Shown piece after piece: positions 1 to 10,390 of a stretch of DNA of 60,740 nucleotides (its first letter is position 1; every line of letters starts with the position of its first letter). The stretch lies in contig NZ_VYKK01000009.1 of assembly GCF_008710135.1 (NCBI RefSeq), forward strand, positions 1 through 60,740. The letters are read 5' to 3'. The DNA comes from Paenibacillus spiritus (GTDB taxonomy: Bacteria > Bacillota > Bacilli > Paenibacillales > Paenibacillaceae). The notes below the pieces were generated by a model. The model had not been told where the DNA came from, searched no databases, and was given only the letters and a program-made list of their open reading frames with translations. A program made the translations under genes and the position numbers.

Positions 1-45
1 AAACCGTCTTCATCGCCGATGCTCGTTCGCACCAGCAACTCTTAT

Positions 46-75
46 ACTATATCACGTCCGACCGTTTTTTTGCAA
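46..75 (-). promoter_or_regulatory. Leftward sigma-A-like promoter at window edge
   Basis: Read on the minus strand, TTGCAA (75-70) and TATAGT (51-46) are separated by 18 bases. The next bases run out of the window to the left with no gene visible. In related genomes an rRNA operon often follows the gyrase genes, so this may be an rrn promoter. That identity is inference; the rRNA itself is not in the window. Confidence 0.4.
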
Positions 76-142
76 GAACTTTTTTTGATCTTGTTTCATT
101 CAATCGATTCACGATCAATCGGCCGGAATAAGAATATACCAC

Positions 143-176
143 GCCCTCAGAGAGAATGCAAGCTTTTTCTGAGGGC
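143..176. terminator. Inverted repeat downstream of the HD-GYP gene
   Basis: A 9-bp stem (143-151 with 168-176) encloses a 16-base loop, starting 9 bases beyond the HD-GYP stop codon. On the minus strand it is not followed by a clean T run, so intrinsic termination is only a possibility. Confidence 0.4.
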
Positions 177-184
177 ATATTTTA

Positions 185-1279
185 TTAACCTGTGATTTCT
201 TCGATGTAGAGATGGCGTTCTCCCGTCAAGTTGACTACGCCGCCTTCTACTTGAACCATAGGACGGGTCGGATCGTTGCGGTCGATATAAATGATGGTGC
301 CTTGGCGCCCATCACTGAGTCTGACACGGGTTCCATTATACAGTTCAGTTGATCTCTGAATAAACGTCCGTACAATCGCCGGGTCGAGCTTACCGAAGCT
401 CTCGGCCTGAATCTGCTCCAGCACTCGATAAGGCGAATCTGCCTTTCTGTAAGCACGCTCCAACGTCATTGCATGGAAGATATCGGCTACCGCTACAATT
501 TTGGCGTATATATGAATCTGGCTGCCTCCCAGACGAAGCGGATAACCGGAAGCATCAAGCTTCTCATGGTGCTGAAGCGCGGCCAGCTTCACGCCGTCAT
601 TAATTGCCGTCACACTCCGAAGCAGCTGGTACCCGTACTTGGTATGCTGGCGCATTTCTTCCGCTTCATCTCCGCTTAGCGGCTTGGGCTTGTTCAGAAT
701 CGAGTCGTCGACCCGGGTATTGCCGATATCATGCAGCAGCCCGGCAAAAGCAGCCTGCATCCAGTCCTTTTGCGGCAGACCAATCCACTGGGACAGCTTG
801 TAGGCCGTCATCGCGCACAGAACTGCTTTATGATGCTGATATTCTCTGCGGTCCGGCATGGCCGGCATAAAGGTCAACACATGGTAGTCTTTCAATTGAG
901 CGACCAGCGCTTCAAGCTGGCCCCGCAATTCAAGAATCGGGAAAGGCCCCGAGCCGGCTGAAGCAAACGTTCTTCGAACCATGTTCAACATACGGTCATA
1001 TTCATGATGTAGAGGCGATAGAACGCGTTTAAGCCTCTCTTCGGTAATAGTATGCTGCGGTTTGGCCGACTTCTTCGCATCCGGCACGGCCGGACTTTCC
1101 TTCGTATTCCCCTCTTGGCCTTCGACTTCAATCTGTTGAATCAGAAAGGCCTGAAGAATCTCCATATCACGCGGAAGCACCACTTTTCCTTTGGCAAACA
1201 GCTTGCCTCCCAGCGGCGTAGTGACATCCCTCGTTATTCTGGCCCCCGGCTTAATCTCTGTCACCGATACAATAGGCAC
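185..1279 (-). CDS. HD-GYP domain phosphohydrolase-like protein
   Basis: The protein has 364 residues and a GTG start preceded by an AGGGGG ribosome binding site. The HD pair is at about residues 183-184 in LLHDIGN, and the second signature HHEKLDASGYP is at about 237-247. These are the metal-ligand and GYP motifs of the HD-GYP family, whose characterised members hydrolyse cyclic di-GMP. The N-terminal 130 residues are less conserved, and a small beta-rich C-terminal domain (about 315-364) follows. The usual lysine in HDIGK is asparagine here, so catalytic activity is plausible but not certain. It lies downstream of gyrA behind a terminator, so it is probably transcribed separately. The substrate is not shown by the sequence. 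Confidence 0.85.
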   Translation of the reverse strand: MPIVSVTEIKPGARITRDVTTPLGGKLFAKGKVVLPRDMEILQAFLIQQIEVEGQEGNTKESPAVPDAKKSAKPQHTITEERLKRVLSPLHHEYDRMLNMVRRTFASAGSGPFPILELRGQLEALVAQLKDYHVLTFMPAMPDRREYQHHKAVLCAMTAYKLSQWIGLPQKDWMQAAFAGLLHDIGNTRVDDSILNKPKPLSGDEAEEMRQHTKYGYQLLRSVTAINDGVKLAALQHHEKLDASGYPLRLGGSQIHIYAKIVAVADIFHAMTLERAYRKADSPYRVLEQIQAESFGKLDPAIVRTFIQRSTELYNGTRVRLSDGRQGTIIYIDRNDPTRPMVQVEGGVVNLTGERHLYIEEITG

Positions 1280-1449
1280 TGCGTTTCCCCCTAACCCTTA
1301 CGCCAAAGTCTCCGAATTTCTTGAATTTCCGGTACTATAGTCCTGATTATAAGCCGGTTCTCCTGTTTCATCCATACGCTTTATTCCGTTTATCGGAATT
1401 TAAGATTCTAAATAACAGCCTTACCTTCGTCTGATTCGGATTCTATGTC

Positions 1450-1478
1450 AAAAAAGCAGACTCCCGTAGGGAGCCTGC
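1450..1478 (-). terminator. gyrA intrinsic terminator
   Basis: Read on the minus strand, a 10-bp stem with one mismatch (69-78 with 56-65 of the 1400 block) and a 3-base loop is followed by six T residues. It starts about 25 bases beyond the gyrA stop codon. Confidence 0.8.
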
Positions 1479-1503
1479 TCCATATCTACTTCTATATGCA
1501 ATC

Positions 1504-4047
1504 TTATTCTTCCGATTCCGGCCCTTCCGCCGAGCTGCCGCTCTCCAGGCTGTCCTCTTCCGCCGATTCCTCGGTGATCCCCTCCACCGCGTCCTCAGTC
1601 GGTTCGCCTTCCTCATCTTCCTCGTCGTTCTTATCCGCCCGGCAGACGGTCGCCACAGCGTCGTCTTCGCGGATATTGATCAGCTTGACACCTTGGGCAT
1701 AACGGCCCATCGTCGAGATCCCGTCCATGCTCGTGCGAATCAGTGTTCCGCTGGTGGTGATAATCATCAGGTCTTCGTCCGGCTTAACGACTTTCAGTCC
1801 GACAACCGGGCCGTTCTTATCCGTCAGATTAATCATCTTGATCCCCTTGCCGCCCCGGCTCTGGTAACGGAATTCACCCGCAGACGTACGCTTGCCGTAG
1901 CCGTTCGAGGTAACAATCAGCACCTCCAGCTCCTTATCCATGCAGTCCATGCCGATCACATGGTCATCGTCGTCCAGCGTAATGCCTTTGACCCCTGTAG
2001 CGCTGCGTCCCATGGAACGCACATCGCTCTCCGGGAACGTAATCGACATCCCGCCAGCCGTACCCAGAATGAGGTTCTGCTTGCCGTCGGTCAGCTTGAC
2101 TTCAATCAGTTCGTCTTCTTCGCGCAGGTTGATAGCGATCAGTCCGCCCTTGCGGATGTTGTTGTAATCCTCAAGCGGCGTCTTCTTGACAATCCCTTGA
2201 CGGGTAGCGAAGAAAAGGAAGCTGTCGCCGATATTCTCTTCCACCTGGATTACAGCGCTGATCTTCTCGCCCTGCTCGATCTGGATCAGATTGATAATAG
2301 GCGTCCCCCGGGCTGTGCGTCCAAGCTCCGGAATCTCGTAGGCCTTAATCCGGTACACCTTGCCCTTGTCGGTGAAGAAGAGAAGATAATTATGCGAGTT
2401 GCTGATGAACAGATGCTCCACAAAATCCTCGCTCTTCGTATCCATTCCGACAACGCCTCGTCCGCCGCGCTTCTGGCTGCGGTAAGTGTTAACCGGCAGG
2501 CGCTTGATGTACCCGCTGTGCGTTACGGTAACGACCACTTCTTCGCGCGGGATCAGGTCTTCGTCTAGAATGCTGTCTTCGCCAATGGTGATCTCGGTTC
2601 GGCGATCGTCGGAATACCGCTCTTTCAGCTCCTGCAGTTCCTTCTCGATAATCTCCAGAACCAGGGCTTCATCAGCCAGGATAGCTTCATATTCCGCAAT
2701 CTTGGCTACCAGCTCCTGATATTCTCCTTCGATCTTGTCGCGTTCCAGACCGGTCAGGCGCTGCATCCGCATATCGAGGATAGCCTGGGCCTGCTCCGTG
2801 CTGAGATCAAAGGTGGAGATCAATCCGTCCCGGGCGATATCCACCGTACGGGAAGCGCGGATCAGCGAGATCACTTCGTCCAGATGGTCCAGGGCAATCC
2901 GCAGACCTTCCAGGATATGAGCGCGCGCCCGAGCCTTCTTGAGATCAAATTCTGTACGTCTTCGAATGACTTCAATCTGGTGCTGCAGGTAATAATACAG
3001 AACGTCCCGCAGGTTCAGTACCTTTGGTTCGTTATTGACAATAGCGAGCATATTAATGCCGAATGTCGACTGCATGGCCGTATGCTTGAACAGATTGTTC
3101 AGCACTACATTCGGATTGACATCGCGCCGCAGTTCAATGACCACCCGCATACCATTGCGATCGGACTCATCCCGAAGGTCCGTAATGCCGTCTACCCGCT
3201 TCTCGCGGACCAGTTCGGCAATCTTCTCGACGAGACGGGCCTTATTGACCTGATACGGGAGTTCATGAATGATAATCCGGCCCTTGCCGTTGTTATCCTC
3301 AATTGTTGTCTTCGCCCGCATTGTGACCGAGCCGCGCCCTGTCCGGTAGGCCTGACGAATTCCTTCCCGCCCCAGAATGTATCCGGCCGTAGGAAAGTCC
3401 GGGCCCTGAATATATTCCATAAGTTCCATCGAAGTAATATCCGGGTTGTGAATCATGGCTTGTACGCCGCTGATCACCTCGCCCAGATTGTGGGGAGGGA
3501 TATTCGTCGCCATACCGACAGCAATCCCCGACACTCCGTTAACCAGAAGGTTAGGGAAGCGCGCAGGAAGCACTGCAGGCTCCAGTTCTTCGCCGTCATA
3601 GTTAGGCAGGAAATCTACCGTTTCTTTATTCAGATCGCGAAGCATTTCCATCGCAATCTTGGACAGTCTTGCTTCCGTATAACGCATGGCTGCCGCCATA
3701 TCGCCGTCAATCGACCCGAAGTTGCCGTGTCCATCTACCAGCATATAGCGCATGGAGAAGTCCTGGGCCATACGGACCATGGTCTCGTAGACCGCCGAAT
3801 CCCCGTGCGGATGATACTTGCCGATAACTTCTCCGACGATTCTCGCTGATTTCTTGTGAGGCTTATCCGATACAATGCCCAGTTCCGACATTGCATAGAG
3901 GATGCGGCGATGCACCGGTTTGAGCCCGTCCCGCACATCCGGCAAGGCCCGGCTAACAATAATGCTCATTGCATAATCCATAAAGGATTCGCGCATCTCG
4001 ACGCCGATGTCCCGGTCCTTGATCTGCGGGTTATTCTGTTCAGCCAT
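1504..4047 (-). CDS. gyrA: DNA gyrase subunit A
   Basis: The breakage-reunion subunit of DNA gyrase has 847 residues and works as A2B2 with GyrB to introduce negative supercoils. The catalytic tyrosine is Y123 in [10 protein letters not shown]. The quinolone region keeps the usual Gram-positive residues S84 and E88 in [10 protein letters not shown], so no classic resistance change is present. The GyrA box ([10 protein letters not shown]) precedes the beta-pinwheel C-terminal domain. The last 40 or so residues are a strongly acidic Glu/Asp/Ser tail. The ATG has an AAGGAGG binding site and its own promoter upstream. Unlike in B. subtilis, it is separated from gyrB by an opposite-strand gene. 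Confidence 0.98.
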   Translation of the reverse strand: MAEQNNPQIKDRDIGVEMRESFMDYAMSIIVSRALPDVRDGLKPVHRRILYAMSELGIVSDKPHKKSARIVGEVIGKYHPHGDSAVYETMVRMAQDFSMRYMLVDGHGNFGSIDGDMAAAMRYTEARLSKIAMEMLRDLNKETVDFLPNYDGEELEPAVLPARFPNLLVNGVSGIAVGMATNIPPHNLGEVISGVQAMIHNPDITSMELMEYIQGPDFPTAGYILGREGIRQAYRTGRGSVTMRAKTTIEDNNGKGRIIIHELPYQVNKARLVEKIAELVREKRVDGITDLRDESDRNGMRVVIELRRDVNPNVVLNNLFKHTAMQSTFGINMLAIVNNEPKVLNLRDVLYYYLQHQIEVIRRRTEFDLKKARARAHILEGLRIALDHLDEVISLIRASRTVDIARDGLISTFDLSTEQAQAILDMRMQRLTGLERDKIEGEYQELVAKIAEYEAILADEALVLEIIEKELQELKERYSDDRRTEITIGEDSILDEDLIPREEVVVTVTHSGYIKRLPVNTYRSQKRGGRGVVGMDTKSEDFVEHLFISNSHNYLLFFTDKGKVYRIKAYEIPELGRTARGTPIINLIQIEQGEKISAVIQVEENIGDSFLFFATRQGIVKKTPLEDYNNIRKGGLIAINLREEDELIEVKLTDGKQNLILGTAGGMSITFPESDVRSMGRSATGVKGITLDDDDHVIGMDCMDKELEVLIVTSNGYGKRTSAGEFRYQSRGGKGIKMINLTDKNGPVVGLKVVKPDEDLMIITTSGTLIRTSMDGISTMGRYAQGVKLINIREDDAVATVCRADKNDEEDEEGEPTEDAVEGITEESAEEDSLESGSSAEGPESEE

Positions 4048-4133
4048 GAATTGCTGGACCTCCTTCGGTTAAGAAGAAACGGTTCGGCCATTCTCTTGGA
4101 ACCGGCCATTGTTCTAGCAAACCGCTACCCTTA

Positions 4134-4162
4134 ATTATATTACTTTCACAAAAACTGCACAA
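4134..4162 (-). promoter_or_regulatory. gyrA promoter
   Basis: On the minus strand TTGTGC (4162-4157) and TATAAT (4139-4134) are spaced by 17 bases, about 87 bases before the gyrA start. The rest of the 335-base gap 4048-4382 holds no ORF or RNA gene that I recognise. Confidence 0.65.
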
Positions 4163-4382
4163 TTTAAACCTGTCTTCCCCTCCGGCCGCAACCGGAAGAA
4201 TTAAATGCTTCATTCGGGATGTTCGCCCTGTCTCAAAAGCCTACCGGTTCATAGACTGTAGGGACTCCATACAGCCGTTTTTCTCCTGCTTCAGCCCCGG
4301 AAAGCATGATTTCCACATCCTCATATTATACCATTCTTTCGGCGGATTGTCCTGACATTTCGGCCTGCCAAGGAGGAATACA

Positions 4383-5213
4383 ATGAAAATTCAGCGGGTT
4401 GCCAGCAAATGGGCCAAGACCCGGGCGCTGATGACTAGCGCCTCATTGGCTCCCTACATTCCCGACACTCGGAAATATGAATTCAGCACGCTTCAAGAGA
4501 TGCTGGGTCTCTACCGGACCGTGTACATCAAGCCGGACCGGGGTACCTACGGGGCGGGTGTCATGCGCGCCGAGTGGCGCCGAATCACCGTCTCCCAATC
4601 CGCAAGCTCCCCCTCGTCCAACAGCGGTCATGAGGGAGTTGAAGAGCGCGATCTTTACCTGCTCCGGTACGGCACCTCGACTGAAACCCACTCGACGGTT
4701 CAGACGCTGCATGCCGCCATTCAGGGGCGTATCCGTGAACGGCTCTACTTGGTTCAAAAAGGAATCGATCTGCTCCATAGCGGCGGCCGTCCCTTTGATC
4801 TGCGTGTCTTGGCCCAGAAGAATCCGGAGGGCTTCTGGGAGACAACCGGCATGCTGGCCCGAGTGGCTGCCCCGATGAAGATCGTAACCAATTATCACAA
4901 CGGAGGCCGGATCCGCTCCGTCCGCCCCCTGCTCGAGGAGCAGATGACCGGCGGAGAGGCTCGCGATTTGAGAATGCGGCTGGAACAGCTTGGGGTCAGC
5001 TTCGGCCGGCAGCTGGAGCAGTCTTTTCCGGGGATCAAAGAGATCGGGCTGGATGTTGCCATTGACGGCCGCCATGACTTCTGGGTTCTCGAGGTTAACA
5101 CCCTGCCTTCCCTCGTTGTCTTCAAGACTTTTCGCGACAAGTCGATCTACCGCCGCATACGCAGGTATGCTATCGCCTATGGGCGTCCAGGCCTCGGGCG
5201 ATCTTCCCGCTGA
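4383..5213 (+). CDS. YheC/YheD-family ATP-grasp protein
   Basis: The 276-residue protein resembles the YheC/YheD family, known in B. subtilis as spore-coat-associated proteins with an ATP-grasp fold. A nucleotide-binding segment YIKPDRGTYGAG lies near residues 49-60, and the typical C-terminal metal/ATP site LEVNTLPSLVVF lies near 238-250. It is shorter than YheC (about 360) and YheD (about 450), so it is close to the bare catalytic core. The start follows a perfect AAGGAGG. It sits alone on the plus strand between the minus-strand gyrA and gyrB, so it is probably transcribed by itself. The substrate is unknown; ATP-grasp enzymes usually ligate a carboxylate to an amine. Confidence 0.8.
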   Translation: MKIQRVASKWAKTRALMTSASLAPYIPDTRKYEFSTLQEMLGLYRTVYIKPDRGTYGAGVMRAEWRRITVSQSASSPSSNSGHEGVEERDLYLLRYGTSTETHSTVQTLHAAIQGRIRERLYLVQKGIDLLHSGGRPFDLRVLAQKNPEGFWETTGMLARVAAPMKIVTNYHNGGRIRSVRPLLEEQMTGGEARDLRMRLEQLGVSFGRQLEQSFPGIKEIGLDVAIDGRHDFWVLEVNTLPSLVVFKTFRDKSIYRRIRRYAIAYGRPGLGRSSR

Positions 5214-5253
5214 ATCCATCAGGCTGAGTTCCAGCCCTATAACCACCATAACC

Positions 5254-5299
5254 AAAAAAGGCCTTTGGCCCCGCCCTGAACAGGCGGAGCCAAAGGTCC
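5254..5299 (-). terminator. Terminator of the dnaA-gyrB cluster
   Basis: A long stem (about 14 bp, nearly perfect, with a loop centred near 5278) is followed on the minus strand by six T residues at 5259-5254. It lies 31 bases beyond the gyrB stop codon and also sits past the convergent ATP-grasp gene. Confidence 0.88.
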
Positions 5300-5329
5300 G
5301 TATACCGAAAAGCAAAACGCTGTCCGTTC

Positions 5330-7291
<1,962 letters not shown>

Positions 7292-7540
7292 CTACATTTC
7301 CGGCAGAATGCGGGCCCTCTTCTTCAGCGTGGAGGAAGAGATAGGGGAATAATAGACAACGTCCCGGGTAACGACAATAGACTTGGCTTCTTCCTCCCCG
7401 ATCGTCTCCAGCGTCTTGTTCAGTCTGGCCGAGGCCACGAACTGCTTCGACAGCTTGGAGGACTTCTCGATGGAGATATCGAATATGGCGATCAATTCCG
7501 AGGATCGGATAATCTTCTCCCCGCCCAAGTGGATATACAC
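7292..7540 (-). CDS. remB: RemB/YaaB (DUF370) regulatory protein
   Basis: An 82-residue protein starting MYIHLGGEKIIRSSEL, recognisable as YaaB/RemB, the DUF370 protein encoded between recF and gyrB in Bacillales. Relatives of this family (RemA) bind DNA and control extracellular-matrix genes; RemB has been linked to the same process in B. subtilis. It starts 4 bases after recF and is almost certainly co-transcribed with it. No catalytic motif is visible. Confidence 0.9.
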   Translation of the reverse strand: MYIHLGGEKIIRSSELIAIFDISIEKSSKLSKQFVASARLNKTLETIGEEEAKSIVVTRDVVYYSPISSSTLKKRARILPEM

Positions 7541-7544
7541 CAGC

Positions 7545-8675
7545 TCATCTCCCGCTCGCTTCAGACTCGATGGCGCCGCCGCGGACCCGATAGAGCACGG
7601 CGCCCTTTAATTTATCGGCATGCAGACCTTCCACGCCCGTTGCCGTGATGAAGGTCTGCACTTTGCTCTGGAACGTCTCGATCAATTGGCTCTGCCGGTA
7701 CGGGTCCAGCTCGGACAGCACATCATCCAGCAGCAGGACCGGATACTCCCCGATTTCGCCGTGAATCAGCTCGATCTCCGCCAGCTTCAGCGACAGGGCA
7801 GTCGTTCGCTGCTGCCCCTGGGAACCGTACACACTGGCTTCCCGGCCATTGATAAAAAAGGACAAGTCATCCCGGTGAGGGCCCGTAAGCGTCATCCCTC
7901 TCCGGATTTCCTGCTCCCTTGTTTGTGATAACTTTAACATAAAATTGTCCAATAAGACAGCTTCATCTTCCTCTTCCCGGCTTCCAAAAGAGGGCACATA
8001 CAGCAGTTCAAGCGCTTCCCCGCCATTCGTAATTCCCCGGTGAATACTCTCTGCCCAGACCTGGAGCTTCTTTATGAATTCTTTCCGTTTCCGGACGATT
8101 TTAACGCCATGGGCCGCCAGTTGTTCATCCCAAATATCGAGCATTTCCCGCCCGGAGTCCCTGTTCCAGAGCTGCTTGAGCAGATTGCTCCGCTGCAGCA
8201 GCACTTTCTGATACTGCTGCAGGTGATACAGATAGCTCGGCTGCACCTGGCCGATCTCCATATCAAGGAACCGCCGGCGCACGCCGGGCGTTCCCTTGAC
8301 GATCTCCAGGTCTTCGGGAGCGAACATGACGACGTTGAGCGAACCTACGAATTCGCTGAGCCTGCGCTGCTCCAGCCCGTTGATTTTGGCTTTTTTGCCG
8401 TGCGCAGAGAGCGTCATTTCAAGGTGGACATCCCCGTATTTGCGGGTGACGTCCGCACTGATATGGGCGGCGCCGTCCGGCGCGTCAAAAGCGATCAGTT
8501 CCCGGTCCTTGGAGGTCCTATGGCTCTTAGTCATGGCCAGAACATAAAGGGCCTCCACCAGATTGGTCTTTCCCTGGGCGTTCTGTCCGAGAATCAGATT
8601 GACGTCGCCCAGGTTCTCCAGCCGGAGTCCCTCATAGTTGCGATAATGCTGCAGGGCGATACTCTTTACAAACAA
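7545..8675 (-). CDS. recF: DNA replication and repair protein RecF
   Basis: The 376-residue SMC-like ATPase loads RecA at single-strand gaps together with RecO and RecR. The Walker A motif GQNAQGKTN is at residues 30-38, the signature TGPHRDDL lies in the C-terminal half, and Walker B is LLLDDVLSELD. The length is normal for the family (about 370). It is located between yaaA and remB, as in B. subtilis. Confidence 0.97.
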   Translation of the reverse strand: MFVKSIALQHYRNYEGLRLENLGDVNLILGQNAQGKTNLVEALYVLAMTKSHRTSKDRELIAFDAPDGAAHISADVTRKYGDVHLEMTLSAHGKKAKINGLEQRRLSEFVGSLNVVMFAPEDLEIVKGTPGVRRRFLDMEIGQVQPSYLYHLQQYQKVLLQRSNLLKQLWNRDSGREMLDIWDEQLAAHGVKIVRKRKEFIKKLQVWAESIHRGITNGGEALELLYVPSFGSREEEDEAVLLDNFMLKLSQTREQEIRRGMTLTGPHRDDLSFFINGREASVYGSQGQQRTTALSLKLAEIELIHGEIGEYPVLLLDDVLSELDPYRQSQLIETFQSKVQTFITATGVEGLHADKLKGAVLYRVRGGAIESEASGR

Positions 8676-8732
8676 GCGGCAGTCCTCCCATAGCTACATG
8701 ATTCGCCATTTCGTCTCCTGGCCAGGAGCAGC

Positions 8733-8963
8733 TTACCGCTCTTCCGCTTCGCCTCCGGCAACGACAAATACGCCTTCTCCCTCAACCTCGATCCGGTCTC
8801 CGGGATACAGCTTTCTTCCTCTCCGCTCTTCCGCCTCGCCGTTGACCTTGACTTGTCCCTCTTGAAGCAGCGCCTTGGCCATTCCGCCTGTGGATACACA
8901 ATCACTCAGCTTCAGGAACTGGTCCAGCTTGATATATCCACTGTGGATAACAATTTCTTTCAT
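8733..8963 (-). CDS. yaaA: S4-domain RNA-binding protein YaaA
   Basis: A 76-residue protein made almost entirely of an S4 RNA-binding domain (LDQFLKLSDCVSTGGMAKAL, then GEAEERRGRKL). The order dnaN-yaaA-recF is standard in Firmicutes. B. subtilis YaaA (RlbA) has been linked to 50S ribosome assembly; here the role is inferred from family and position. It lies 47 bases after dnaN and 57 bases before recF. Confidence 0.92.
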   Translation of the reverse strand: MKEIVIHSGYIKLDQFLKLSDCVSTGGMAKALLQEGQVKVNGEAEERRGRKLYPGDRIEVEGEGVFVVAGGEAEER

Positions 8964-9010
8964 CGGGTTGATTCCTTTCTCTCACTCTTATCCACAAGCG
9001 TGGATAAAAT

Positions 9011-10153
9011 TTAATTGGTGGTCCGGTACGGCAGAATGACATATTTGCTTCGGCTGTCATCCTGCGGCTGGAGAATAATCGGGCTCATCATCCCGGTAAA
9101 TGCAATCAGCAGCTGCTCGCTGTCGATCACCTTCAGCACATCCAGCATATATTTGGAGTTGAACGAAATCCGCAGCGGTTCTCCTTTGAAATCAATAACC
9201 TCGAGTTCTTCCCGCACTTTGCCGAGCTCTGTCGAGCTGGAGGAGATTTCGATGCCGCCCTGCTCCAGTGTCTGGAGCCGGACGATGTTCGTCTTCTCTT
9301 CACGGGAGAGGAGATAGGCGCGGTCAATCGCTTCACTCAGTTTTTTGGTGTCCACAATCAGTTCTGTTTTGTACGTCGACGGAATAATTCTAGAAGTATC
9401 CGGATAAATGCCGTCCAGGATACGGGTGTAGAACAGCACACGGTCCAGCTTGAACAAGACTTGATTGTCGGCGACGACGATGTCGACCAGCATATTCTGA
9501 TCGGGAATGATCTTGCTGAGTTCATTCAGCGTTTTGCCGGCAATCACAATGTTCGAGAACCGGATTTCTTCCGTTCCGTCGAGATTGGCGGCGCGGGTAG
9601 CCAGACGGTGGCGGTCGGTTGCGGTAAATTTGAATTCCCCGTTCTCCAGATGCCAGAGAATGCCGGTGAGAATCGGAGTGGTCTCCTGGGTGGAGATTGA
9701 AAAAGCGGTCTGTCGGATCATGTTCTTCAGCAGATCGCCCTGGATAGTAATCGTCTCGTTGCCCTCGATGTCCGGCAGCACCGGGAATTCTTCCGGATCA
9801 AGTCCGACCATCTGGATCTCGGCGGAGCCGGAGGAAATGAAGGTCTGGAAGCCGTCTTTGACTTCCATCATGATCTCCTTGGACGGCAGCTTCTTAATAA
9901 TCTCGACAAAAAACTTGGCCGGCAGTACAACACTTCCGGGCTGATCGATATGAACGACAACTTCGCTGTCATTCTCGGCCGGTATAAAGGACTGGATGGA
10001 AATATCGGTATCGCTGGCGGTGAGCGTCACGCCCTGATGCGTGACTTCAAGCTTAATGCCGGTCAGGATCGGAATGGTGGTTCGGCTGGAGATCGCCTTC
10101 GATACGTGCTGGATCGCTTCGTTAAGCTCATTCTTCAGAATACTGATTTTCAT
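9011..10153 (-). CDS. dnaN: DNA polymerase III beta sliding clamp
   Basis: The sliding clamp (380 residues) encircles DNA and tethers the replicative polymerase. The start is ATG at 10153 (MKISILKNELNEA), because it matches the family N-terminus and is preceded by AGGAGTG; the longer open frame upstream runs into the origin element. Three repeated clamp domains and the C-terminal VILPYRT segment are present. It follows dnaA after a 237-base gap that carries the origin unwinding element. Confidence 0.98.
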   Translation of the reverse strand: MKISILKNELNEAIQHVSKAISSRTTIPILTGIKLEVTHQGVTLTASDTDISIQSFIPAENDSEVVVHIDQPGSVVLPAKFFVEIIKKLPSKEIMMEVKDGFQTFISSGSAEIQMVGLDPEEFPVLPDIEGNETITIQGDLLKNMIRQTAFSISTQETTPILTGILWHLENGEFKFTATDRHRLATRAANLDGTEEIRFSNIVIAGKTLNELSKIIPDQNMLVDIVVADNQVLFKLDRVLFYTRILDGIYPDTSRIIPSTYKTELIVDTKKLSEAIDRAYLLSREEKTNIVRLQTLEQGGIEISSSSTELGKVREELEVIDFKGEPLRISFNSKYMLDVLKVIDSEQLLIAFTGMMSPIILQPQDDSRSKYVILPYRTTN

Positions 10154-10230
10154 GGTTTCACTCCTAGAGAGAATTATCGGCCGGAGCCCAGCAGGGGCCT
10201 TCTCCGGCAGGCGTCCCGTCTGCTTATATG

Positions 10231-10254
10231 CAGAAGAATCTTTTAATAAATTCT
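10231..10254 (-). other. AT-rich segment of the duplex unwinding element
   Basis: This short stretch (AATTTATTAAAAG read on the minus strand) directly follows the DnaA-trio-like triplets on their dnaN side. By analogy with the B. subtilis origin it would be the first region to melt. Confidence 0.55.
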
Positions 10255-10272
10255 TAGTAGTATCAGTAGTAG
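10255..10272 (-). other. DnaA-trio-like element of oriC
   Basis: On the minus strand the triplets CTA CTA CTG ATA CTA CTA run without interruption. The opposite strand therefore carries 3'-GAT-type triplets, the pattern described for the DnaA-trio that guides DnaA onto single-stranded DNA in B. subtilis. A short spacer with a CCC run separates it from a perfect DnaA box, and an AT-rich segment lies on the other side. Confidence 0.75.
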
Positions 10273-10284
10273 GGACCAAGAATA

Positions 10285-10293
10285 TGTGGATAA
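10285..10293 (-). promoter_or_regulatory. DnaA box beside the DnaA-trio
   Basis: A perfect TTATCCACA on the minus strand, oriented toward the trio element. Nearby one-mismatch boxes are CTATTCACA (10337-10329) and CTATACACA (10348-10340), both on the minus strand. A weaker TTGGATAA is at 10353-10360. Confidence 0.85.
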
Positions 10294-10390
10294 GCCTTGC
10301 AGACCGCATAAAATTAAGCCTATGCACATGTGAATAGATTGTGTATAGGCTCTTGGATAACAGTTTAGTTAGGAGAATAGACAAAGCGTT

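Noticed and set aside
1693..2568. 291-residue plus-strand ORF opposite gyrA
   Set aside because: Antisense shadow of gyrA without start signals or family resemblance.
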